Of a DNA stretch of 22,627 bases, positions 9,832 through 18,483 are shown piece after piece; position 1 is the first letter of the stretch; every line of letters starts with the position of its first letter. The notes beneath the pieces are model-generated. The model made no database searches. It was not told where the DNA came from and was given only the letters and a program-made list of their open reading frames with translations. Source of the DNA: Cyclostephanos tholiformis (Eukaryota > Bacillariophyta > Thalassiosirophyceae > Thalassiosirales > Thalassiosiraceae); contig JALLPB010000608.1 in the NCBI GenBank assembly GCA_036939975.1, positions 1 through 22,627 of the forward strand. Direction: 5' to 3'. A program made the translations under genes and the position numbers.

Positions 9832-10580
9832 TTCTCTGCAACATTATGTCTATGACTGTCTGAGTTTTTGAAAATACACTGGGAACAAGAAGCATTGAAG
9901 AGTTAAGATCAAGCTTGTATTTATTGTTCTGAGTTCTCTCGAGATCTCATGTTACATGATATATTTGCTATTCAATCCATTGGAGAAAAAGAAGAGATGC
10001 ACATCACACACACTATCCACCAACTCATATGTTCTCAAGTATTGGCCCTATGAATACTACTTGTGATGATGTATATCCAGTCGGTTTGATCCTACTTATG
10101 GGGGGGAAACGCTGCTTGAATTCACTGCGCCAATTCCTTTTTTTTCTTTCTTGTCCGGCGATGCTTTACCATATCTTTAGTCCTTAGTCCCAATTCAAGC
10201 GTCCGGCATGCAAACATACCTGCACACACTCCCCTCTCAGACTCTATAATGGACAATATTGACTAGTATGGTAGGGCCAAACGCATATCATTCTTCTCTT
10301 TGGAGCAAATAACATGTGTGTTAGCCATCTTTCCAACACCAGATTGCCTATCATACGAACGACATCGTCTTATGACGCTAATGAAGATGATGGCTACAGT
10401 TATGGTGACGGCGACGGAGACAACTATTAGCGTGACGGATGGTTTTTTCGAGCAAATCATTTCTCTCCATCTCTTCCTCTAGAAGAGCAATCTTGTATCA
10501 ATAAAATGACGAAGATAATACAATAAAATGACGAAGATAATATCAAAACGTTACAGATGTTCAAAAAATAATGATGATGC
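9832..10580. other. Intergenic gap downstream of the CCA-enzyme gene
   Basis: These 749 bp hold no gene I can defend. A 65-codon minus-strand frame at 10460-10263 reads as a hydrophobic segment (VTLIVVSVAVTITVAIIFISVI) followed by an RR-containing tail. A possible TTCTAG acceptor lies just upstream, so it could be a last exon of a membrane protein, but no partner exon is visible. The 22-bp tandem repeat and the 3' UTR of the CCA-enzyme gene also lie here. Confidence 0.35.
10499..10542. repeat. 22-bp perfect tandem duplication
   Basis: CAATAAAATGACGAAGATAA plus TA occurs twice head-to-tail (10499-10520 and 10521-10542). It lies about 40 bp beyond the stop codon of the CCA-enzyme gene, in its likely 3' UTR. 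Each copy has an AATAAA, but on the strand opposite to that gene. Confidence 0.8.
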
Positions 10581-13500
10581 TTAATTTTCCACTCGAGACT
10601 TCTTTGGGGAATGCTTCGCTCCATTATCGCTTTTCAAGATCGGCGACGAGATATCGTTATTGACACTGCCGACGGCACATACTCCCTCCCTTTCACTTTT
10701 GAGCCCTCGCAAATACGTCACACAATCCTCCTTCGTCCCGTGCGGGTTCAGTAACATCCATCGCGTCTGATCTTCGACGTATAAGCCTACTAGTGGCCCA
10801 TTGTTGCGCAGGTCAAGTTCCTTGATAATGTCTTTTCCGTTTAGGTGTGGACGGACGCGCCAGCATCCGTCGAGGTCCAATTCGTCGACAATGGCACGGT
10901 AAAGTTCGCGCGACGGCATGTCTTCTGGCACTGAAGAGATCGCACCCCCCAGGTCGTTGCCCGCATCATGTGACCTCAGGTGAGTGCGTGTCTCCCACGC
11001 AGCAGCGGCGATGAGACATGTCACCCAATATTCCTTCAACGAACGAAGGAGCAGACCCACACGCAGCCTACAGGGAACCGTAAGTTCACGATACGGACCC
11101 TCCCCTCCTTCCTTCGTCGATCGTGCATCGCTCGCCAACTGAGAGCGAATTTCCGACAATATAGTGACCATCGCGTCGATGTGGGTCAGGATCTTCGACA
11201 CCGCCTGCGTGTCCCGGAGGGGGAATTTGATCGACTCCTTGACCATGTGGGAAGTCACGAACATCTCTCGGCCCTTTTTATCGAGGAAGATTAGATCGCG
11301 AAATGGCATGATGAACACGCTGAGATATAGCAAACGAGGGTCAACGGACGTCAATGACGCAATGCCCGTCGCCTTAGTTGTCTTGTTCCTTTCGTCTGCT
11401 TGACTATTGATCAACATCGGCAAAATCGCGAGCAAGAGCCTGCTTTCCTCCCACCCCCTCGCCCTGTGCTGCGCCGCGAGCTCCACCGCGGCGGCGCCGA
11501 CGATACAACCACGATCGTCGATGTCCTCGTCCGGTGCGTCGCCCATTACGCAGGCGTACTCGACGCCCAAAATCCTTCCCCTCACCGGCCCGCCGACGCG
11601 TTCCAGATCGCCGGGGAATGTCCCCGGGAACGCGAACACCGACCCGGCGAGGTGAAGTCGACCTATTGCATCCAAGGCCTTGCCAGGACGAGCGTGCTTC
11701 CCCGACAGCATCCCCTCGAGCTCCTTCCCAACCCGCTCCCTGCTGACCTTCGCGTGTAGGCTGCGATGCACGCGTTTGCTCATCGCGGCCTCCACGATGG
11801 ACCCGTCGAGTGCGAAGTCCAATCGAACCGCGAATCGTATCGCGCGCAGGACGCGGAGGGGGTCATCGTGAAACGTAACGTGCGGGTCCACGGGGGTGAC
11901 GACGAGCCTCCGATGCAGGAGGTCGTCGAGTCCCCTTCCAGTCCAGTCCTCGATCTTTCCCGTGCGGACGTTGTAGAAGAGCGAGTTGATCGTGAAGTCT
12001 CGACGGAGTGCGTCCTCCAGGGGGGCGCCGAATGCAGGACCGGATGATCCCCCCGGGGTATCGAAGGTGGGTATGCGGGAGTCGGCGCCGTACACTTCGT
12101 TCGCACGTAGGTTCACGAAGTCGACGTCGATCCCGTGTATCTTCATCGTGGCAGTCTCGAGGTGCTTCGATTGGGACGGATTGGCCCCGATTACGCCGAT
12201 TTTGGGATGCCGTCGTTTCGTTCGTCGTCGCCGTCGTCGTCGTCGTCCTTCCCCACCACCGCCATCATCGTCGTCGTCATCTCCATTCTCATCCATACCC
12301 CGATGCTCCTCGTCGCTCTCCTCGTCCGTGGACGAAGACCACGACGACGATAGCGACGACGCCATGTAACACTGCACGATCCTCGCGAACTGCACCCCCA
12401 TCATGCAGTCCAAGGCAACGTCGACGTCGGCGCTATGCTGATTCAGGAGCTTGTCGCGCACCCACCCCCCCGCGACGCGTATGCCGACCATCGGCCGTCG
12501 TTCAACTGTCTCATCGTCGCCCTTCCCCCCCCTCCCCATGGGCGGTGGCGGCTGTAGACCGAATGCCGATATGTCACCACCGCGCTGCTCGATTCCGCCC
12601 CCTCCCCCGAATCCTCCGCCGAACTTTAAGTCATCCTCTCCCATCATAGAATCGCGATCGAACGATTCCAGCAATCCCGCCTCGTAGGCCTCGGCGGCAT
12701 CGACTAGGAGTTTGAATATACGCTCCTCCTCGGACGTTAGTCTCAGCGTCACGTTGTGACGTATCGATGGCGAGGATGGCGAGGATGGTCGCGACGACGA
12801 TGGGGGGGAACTCGCGATTACGACGTCGGCGGCGTCCGGTGGGAAAGCGGTGAATGACGACGACGTCTTTCCGACTCCTCCGGCGACCGGGGAGGAGGTC
12901 ATCGCCGTTAAGTCGATGGCAACATCGCCGGCGGCGGCGGCGGCGGCGTCGACGACGTCTAATATGGATATCGCTCGCGAATCTTTGTCCCGATCGCCCT
13001 CCCGGTCGTATACGTCATCCTCGTGATCCATCCCAGTCGTCCCCTCGGCGGCGTTGAGCATCTCGATGGTGGTATCCACCGACGCCTCCTCCACGCTGCG
13101 ACACGCGCCCGAGAGGTCGAACGTAGTCGTCGAGATATCGCCCCCCCCACCGTGGTCGTCGTCGTCGTGGTAGTCGTCGTCGTCGTCGTCGTCCTCCCCC
13201 CCCCCGTCCATGCCCTCGTCATTCGCCTCGATGTCGTAATATTCGTAGGACGAGGACATCGGTCCGACGTCGACGTCGATCTCCGTACCACCCGATCCCG
13301 AAATCGTCTCGGCGGGCACGACGTCGCGGCCGGATCCATCGCCGCCGTCTCCGCAGCCGACGCCACCGCCCGATATCGCCGCCTGGGAGATAACGTCCAT
13401 CGCCACGTCGCCGTCGTCGTCGTCGTCGTTATTGTCGTACCCAAAGGAGGGAGGAGGGTTCACGCCCTCCATCGAAAATGGGGAAGATGGCATCGTGGGA

Positions 13501-13883
13501 GGACGTCGATCATCGCCATCGTCATCCCCCCCCCGACCCCCCATGACGCCTCCGTCGTCGGACGTTACCAGTCGAAGCGACGTCGACCTCGAACTCGACG
13601 GAGAATTCTCCCGCGCGGATGCTAGTGATATTGGTATTCGGTCGCTATCGTTATTCCCGTGGAGGAAGGGGGGGGGGGGATGATGATGATGATGATGATG
13701 ATGATGACGATGACGATTGCGATGAAATTGACGACAACGATGACGACGGTGATGAATTTGATGATGATTTTGTTGATCTTGATTATAATGATATTGATAT
13801 TGAGTTTGACTGCCGGTGGTACCCAGGAGCAAAAAGCACGGATTGTTACGGGGGGGATACCTCATGGATATGCATCGCTTCAT
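10581..13883 (-). CDS. TRNT1: CCA-adding tRNA nucleotidyltransferase with large low-complexity extensions
   Basis: A single frame of 1100 residues. The class II nucleotidyltransferase core is clear: VAGGWVRDKLL (about 470-480), the metal-binding DVDVALD (about 483-489), a second palm segment with IHGIDVDFVNLR, RRDFTINSLFYN (about 626) and HDDPLRVLRAIRFA (about 672-684). The C-terminal LNGKDIIKEL...GPLVG...NPHGTKEDC block is typical of eukaryotic CCA enzymes. The protein adds or repairs the 3' CCA of tRNAs in nucleus, cytosol and organelles. The core is normally about 400-600 residues; here about 380 residues of Asp/Gly/Ser/His-rich sequence precede it. An insert at about 500-555 (SSSWSSSTDEE, a run of Asp, then eight Arg) splits the palm. 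The N-terminal 70 residues are encoded by a GAT microsatellite and a G12 run, so the true start may be further in. The start chosen is the ATG at 13883. Confidence 0.85.
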   Translation of the reverse strand: MKRCISMRYPPRNNPCFLLLGTTGSQTQYQYHYNQDQQNHHQIHHRRHRCRQFHRNRHRHHHHHHHHHPPPPFLHGNNDSDRIPISLASARENSPSSSRSTSLRLVTSDDGGVMGGRGGDDDGDDRRPPTMPSSPFSMEGVNPPPSFGYDNNDDDDDGDVAMDVISQAAISGGGVGCGDGGDGSGRDVVPAETISGSGGTEIDVDVGPMSSSYEYYDIEANDEGMDGGGEDDDDDDDYHDDDDHGGGGDISTTTFDLSGACRSVEEASVDTTIEMLNAAEGTTGMDHEDDVYDREGDRDKDSRAISILDVVDAAAAAAGDVAIDLTAMTSSPVAGGVGKTSSSFTAFPPDAADVVIASSPPSSSRPSSPSSPSIRHNVTLRLTSEEERIFKLLVDAAEAYEAGLLESFDRDSMMGEDDLKFGGGFGGGGGIEQRGGDISAFGLQPPPPMGRGGKGDDETVERRPMVGIRVAGGWVRDKLLNQHSADVDVALDCMMGVQFARIVQCYMASSLSSSWSSSTDEESDEEHRGMDENGDDDDDDGGGGEGRRRRRRRRTKRRHPKIGVIGANPSQSKHLETATMKIHGIDVDFVNLRANEVYGADSRIPTFDTPGGSSGPAFGAPLEDALRRDFTINSLFYNVRTGKIEDWTGRGLDDLLHRRLVVTPVDPHVTFHDDPLRVLRAIRFAVRLDFALDGSIVEAAMSKRVHRSLHAKVSRERVGKELEGMLSGKHARPGKALDAIGRLHLAGSVFAFPGTFPGDLERVGGPVRGRILGVEYACVMGDAPDEDIDDRGCIVGAAAVELAAQHRARGWEESRLLLAILPMLINSQADERNKTTKATGIASLTSVDPRLLYLSVFIMPFRDLIFLDKKGREMFVTSHMVKESIKFPLRDTQAVSKILTHIDAMVTILSEIRSQLASDARSTKEGGEGPYRELTVPCRLRVGLLLRSLKEYWVTCLIAAAAWETRTHLRSHDAGNDLGGAISSVPEDMPSRELYRAIVDELDLDGCWRVRPHLNGKDIIKELDLRNNGPLVGLYVEDQTRWMLLNPHGTKEDCVTYLRGLKSEREGVCAVGSVNNDISSPILKSDNGAKHSPKKSRVEN
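13668..13711. repeat. G12 homopolymer plus GAT microsatellite
   Basis: Twelve G (13668-13679) run into nine GAT units and interrupted GAC/GAT triplets. On the minus strand these encode the His- and Pro-rich stretch of the predicted CCA-enzyme N-terminus. Length errors in such runs are common in sequencing, and any indel not a multiple of three would change the predicted N-terminus. Confidence 0.85.
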
Positions 13884-13966
13884 TGCCAGTGCAGCAACGA
13901 CGACGTGAATGACGACGGGGGGGGGGCATCGTGATGATGGTTGTTGCCATTTATTATTTTATATTA

Positions 13967-14007
13967 GGGGTTGACTATTATGGCACCAAAATGGGGACGA
14001 ATGTATT
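13967..14007. repeat. Extra tandem copy of the left element tip
   Basis: These 41 bp repeat the first 40 bp of the left inverted repeat (14013-14052), with one inserted T (CTATTATGG versus CTATATGG), and are joined by GGGAT. The right end has only one copy. Confidence 0.85.
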
Positions 14008-14012
14008 GGGAT

Positions 14013-14196
14013 GGGGTTGACTATATGGCACCAAAATGGGGACGAATGTATTTAATTTCACCCCTTTTTTCTCGTGCGTTTCTCTTTTTTTCCCTAATTC
14101 CTGGTATGATAATCTACGAGTTCCCACCAACCTGGGCGGTAGGGTGGATGCGCAAAAGTCAAAAAAATCACTAAGTCAAAACATTCAATTTGAATG
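14013..14196 (+). repeat. Left terminal inverted repeat, 184 bp
   Basis: It matches the reverse complement of 21120-21304 over its full length, with about ten substitutions or small indels by eye (about 95% identity). It starts GGGGTTGACTATATGGCACC and ends on the dyad CATTCAATTTGAATG. Confidence 0.92.
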
Positions 14197-14658
14197 TTTT
14201 TTCTCCCGCAGATTAGTGACCGCTCGTGGTCATTCTCGTTTGCAACTTCAAGCTCCCTTTTTTGTCTTAGCAGACATAGAGCGAATTCTCTTCTTCCGGA
14301 ACTGACAGATGTCCATCACGTGCGTCACTGATCCTTGATTTGTATTCATTCGAAGTCTGTCATAATGAATCTCAATGTATTCTTTTTTGCCCTCATAAAA
14401 TTCCATCTGTATCATATCAGCCATCTATCGTCCTATGCTTGGTTATTAAATCTCAACAGTTTCAGGTATGCAACTAATTGTTTGAATTGTATGTGTTCAT
14501 TTTGAATATATTTAATTTAAATGTTTTAACATTGCGTTTATTATTGTCATTGAACTAATTCAAATTAAATACCTTTAATTTCACTGACCTTCCATTCGTC
14601 ATTTGTGTCCATTTCAAAAATATTTAATTTGAAGTATTTCAAATTGAATACTTCGACC
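14197..14658 (+). promoter_or_regulatory. Left subterminal region and transposase leader
   Basis: These 462 bp lie between the left inverted repeat and the transposase ATG, and must hold its promoter if it is not in the repeat. A possible 5' UTR intron could run from the CAG|GTATGC near 14466 to a TTGAAG near 14636; inside it lie several dyad variants (TATTTAATTT, AATTCAAATTAAATA). A short open frame from 14365 runs into that donor. No promoter element is placed with confidence. Confidence 0.4.
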
Positions 14659-17600
14659 ATGGATTACAACACTGTTACTGACGACATAACTAGGTTGACT
14701 GACGACCTCAATACCTGGTCATCTACACTATGTATTCCAGTTAATGATTCCGATGACTTACTTGATATCAGTTCTGCCGCTAATGGTGCCAATTCGAGTG
14801 TACCTCCCGGAGCAAAGAATCAACCTATCTCTTTTCCTACAAGTAAGGGGTTGAGGTCCGTATATCGTTTTGATCCTGCTGTCTTTTTTGGCCAATCTTC
14901 TTGGGATTCCCTACGCTCCATGTTGAGGTCTGCGGTCAGCGGGTGCAACAATATATCAGTTCAGAAGACTCTTCCTCCAAATTCTATGAGAGCAAAGTAC
15001 TATATCCTGGGGTGTGATCACTCACGTCTCTATCAACCAAATGGTTCTATTTCGTACTTAGATGACAAAGTTGGTCCCCTTCATGTAGTTGACGAAAAGG
15101 CAAAGCGACACAAGAGTTTTGGATCAAAAAGCAAAGGTACTTTAGGCATGGTAGCGAAAACAAAGAAGGCAATTAGGCAGAAGTGTCGTGAATCCGCTGT
15201 ACCTAGAACACCAAAGAAAAATGATGTTCGGCGATGCATCACTGGAAGAGCGATCCTGAAAGACGACGTGTGTACAATGAAACTACATGTGTACATGCTT
15301 CATAATAACGAATGGTACCTACATTCTCAAAGTTGCTTGAAACACTGCAACCATCCTATGCTACCATCCAACGCCAAGGCAAAGTCGTCGATGGACATGT
15401 CACCTGGTACGAAGACGTTGGTGAGTACTACTATTTGAATTTGTTCAATTTCGATATAGTCAATTTGGCTTACTTGAATTTGTGTGATCATCTCACTTAG
15501 CTAAGTACACTTTATAGACACAACGTGCCTCCTAGTGCAATCAGTGGAGTATTGACAGACGTGAAAGGTGGTGACGATGGCACCTACCTACCAAAGACCT
15601 TGTTTAACGAAAACGAAAGGTCTCTAGATCTTTTAAATCTCGCTGAGGGAATACTGAAAGATGATAGTGATGCTGAAAAACTAATTAAGATGTTAGACAT
15701 GTAAGTTATTTTTAACTAATTCCCATTGTCAGTAAATGTTCTTCCAAATGCTTACTACTTTTGAAAATTGAATCAGGCGTGAGATTAACTATTTCTTGGT
15801 AGAGCACGATACTGGCAACGGTTTATATGCTTATCCAAGGGGTCGTCCAGGACACAATAGTCGATTTGGTGAAAAGCTACCCTGTCCAGTGGATGTTGAT
15901 CAGCAACTGTGTAAACTTCGTCTGGACTATGGAATCAGTGAATCAAAGAAAATGATGGTGTTTATATCTTTAGCCACCAGAGAAATGGTTCGGTACATGT
16001 CCATGTATCCCGAAGTTTGGTTTATGGACACCACAGCAGGTACGTAGCAACGCAACGTCTCATGGATCTTTTTTGTTCAAAATAGACAACTTCAATTCAT
16101 ATTTGTTTAATCTCGATATGTTCAATTTGAATTAAGGCACAAACAGACAGAAACGTGAACTGTTTGTTGTAGCTGTTCGATCTGCCTCTGGTGATACACT
16201 TCCCGTTAATCTAACCATTATCCCCTCTGCTCAGAAATGGGTGTTCAATGCAATATACCAGTTGGCATTTCCCTCGCTATACTCATCAAATGTGTGTGCT
16301 ATGAATCGTCTTGTTCTAACAGATGAAGACGAAGCTGAGTATGCACCATTTCAGTGTGCAATAGCGACTATGCCGGAATTCAAAAAGTCTAATGTGATGC
16401 TGTGCACATTTCACGGTATTTGGCAATCATTTAAGAAGGACCTCTATCCACTCCTGGATGACAATCCCAATGGACAACTCCTAGGTATGTTGACGCCTAT
16501 TGTACCTAATCAAATTTGATGAATTCACGTTCAATTCACGTTCAACTTCTATTTATTCCCACAACTATTTAATTTGAATACATTCAAATTCATTACTGTT
16601 GAATCACTAGCGGAGTGGCTCTACAAGGTCTTCATAAGCCAAGCATGCGTCTATGAATCCCAAATTCAGTACAGGAAATCAAATGAAATCCTAACGAATG
16701 TTGTTCAACGCCTATATGCTAATGATGTCATAAATCAACAATTGAAAGAGGCTATCGAGAACTATCAGTTAAAGATTACTGGTAAACAACGGTATTTTGC
16801 GTTTTATTGTAGGAAGAATATTCCCATGTCATTTGATGCAATGACAACATCCCCAGTGGAGTCGGTTAACAATCACATGAAACACAATACTGGGGTATGT
16901 TCAGATGTTGATTGGTATTTTGTTCATAGTTGTTCTCTAATTCATTTATTTGTCATCCATCCAATAGGTGTCGGGAAAATACAACGCTAGCAAGTCACTC
17001 TTAATGATAACAGAATCAACTGATAAAAGATCCGAAAGAATCTTTTTTGGTTCACAAAGGGAGCAACAGTATACAGTCATTGGGTCCAAATTAAGTAACA
17101 AAAGACTCTTCAATAGAAATTGTGTGTATATGCTGAACCACATGTATGATACTAGCGGTGATGACAAGTGTGCAAGAGTTGCCACGGATGCATGGATTGT
17201 ATGGAACTTCTGCAACGACACTGAACCAAAATTTGACAACGACGAGTTGCAACTTGGGATAATGTTTCCCCAGTTCCGTAACGTTTACCGTGTTTCCTTG
17301 ATCAAGAAAAATACCCAGCAATTTTTGCAATGTGACTGCCTACATTACGAACGCTATGGTATTCCGTGCCAACATATACTTCGAATAACCCAAAAAATTG
17401 AGGATAACATGGTAAAAATTCAGCATTGGAAAGTGTATGGTACTCACTTTGGTGACGATTCCGTTCTCGGTGCCAAACTGATGGAGGCACGGTCAATCCA
17501 GCAGAATAATGAGTCATTCGGCGTTCCAATCACAATGGCTTTGTGTAGGAAAATCATGTTTCCTCTTTTTGGGTGAGCATTACTCTTCAATTCATGTTAC

Positions 17601-18353
17601 TTGTTCATTAGACTTGGAAGACACGTTTTCTAATCCCAATAATAGATATGACAATGATCAATTCCCACAACTACTTGGACAGACAACAATCAATGATTAT
17701 AATCTAGCTATTCATGTGCTTGAAAAGAACAATATGTTTACCGTACGTGAAATTGACGCTATGATCAACAATCCGAATGAAGATGAAATTGACGCTATGA
17801 TCAACAATCTGAATGAAGAATATTTCGAGTAAGTGAATTTAAATGTTACAACAAATATTCAAATTCGATATACTCAAAATGACTAATTCGTTTCTTTATT
17901 CCCGACCGTGTGGAAAGGTTCATACCGAATGACAACGATGACAACGAGTTGCTACCTAAGTCACTAGACAATGACTTGGAACTGAGTGAGTTGTGTCGCT
18001 TTCAAAATAATACTCACTGTGCCTTAAGTGATGATACGCTTAGGCTGCAACATCAGTTGGAGATTCACAGTCCAGCTAAGGTACGTATGCCAAGTGAAAC
18101 GCAAGTGAGACAGTCAAGAAAGAACATGATTGAGTGCATTGATTACATTATCTCCAACGGAGATATTACTGATAACCCTGACGTTGCTGAAATTTGGGAC
18201 AACCTAGAGAGAGTGATACAGGAGAAGCAGGTATTAGTTAGAAATATTGTTCTGTCTTCTGCGAAAAAATCTGTGGGAAATGGGTTAGAATGGCCTGCAT
18301 TGACTAGTAAAAAGACAAAGGAAATGAAACGCTACAAGGGAATCACGGGATAA
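14659..18353 (+). CDS. MULE (Mutator-like) DDE transposase, 8 exons, intact
   Basis: The exons are 14659-15420, 15501-15700, 15777-16039, 16137-16484, 16611-16894, 16968-17572, 17646-17828 and 17918-18353. All junctions are GT-AG and phases agree, giving 1026 residues. The start is the first in-frame ATG. A Cys/His region near residues 195-230 (WYLHSQSCLKHCNHP) resembles a WRKY/GCM1- or FAR1-type zinc finger for DNA binding. The RNase H-like catalytic core has D405 (VWFMDTT), D471 (LVLTDED), the MULE-typical C498-x2-H501 (LCTFHGIWQSF) and E608 (SPVESVNNHMK). A SWIM zinc finger follows: C741-x-C743-x9-C753-x-H755. The C-terminal region is acidic and polar. The enzyme should cut at the inverted repeats and move the element. 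A 12-residue tandem duplication lies in exon 7. Exon 7's acceptor is the least certain junction. Confidence 0.9.
17749..17820 (+). repeat. 36-bp tandem duplication within transposase exon 7
   Basis: Two head-to-tail 36-bp copies encode EIDAMINNPNED and EIDAMINNLNEE. The reading frame is kept. The few differences suggest the duplication is fairly recent. Confidence 0.85.
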
Positions 18354-18361
18354 TGCAATAA

Positions 18362-18405
18362 TGATTGAATATATTCAGATTAAATATAGTTGGTCGTCCG
18401 AAACA
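18362..18405. repeat. Single 48-bp-family repeat unit between the two convergent genes
   Basis: Just past the transposase stop, the sequence reads ATTGAATATATTCAGATTAA and then GTTGGTCGTCCG. This is the same unit as in the intron array at 19818-19865. It lies in the shared 130-bp 3' gap. Confidence 0.75.
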
Positions 18406-18483
18406 TAATCTAAATAAATTACACAGAACTATCAGCCACAACGGACTAGTAACCACACCCATGAACGGAACGATACGTACTCC

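Noticed and set aside
10263..10460. 65-codon minus-strand frame with a transmembrane-like segment and a possible upstream TTCTAG acceptor
   Set aside because: No partner exon is visible; the adjacent upstream gene ends with its own stop, and a stretch this short can look hydrophobic by chance.
12008..13625. Long open frames on the plus strand opposite the CCA-enzyme gene
   Set aside because: They are shadows of a GC-rich triplet-repeat coding region; their translations are strings of Arg, Pro, Ser or Val with no domain.
17611..17645. Earlier splice acceptor (CATTAG) for transposase exon 7
   Set aside because: It leads to an in-frame stop within eight codons; the AATAATAG acceptor at 17645 keeps the frame open.
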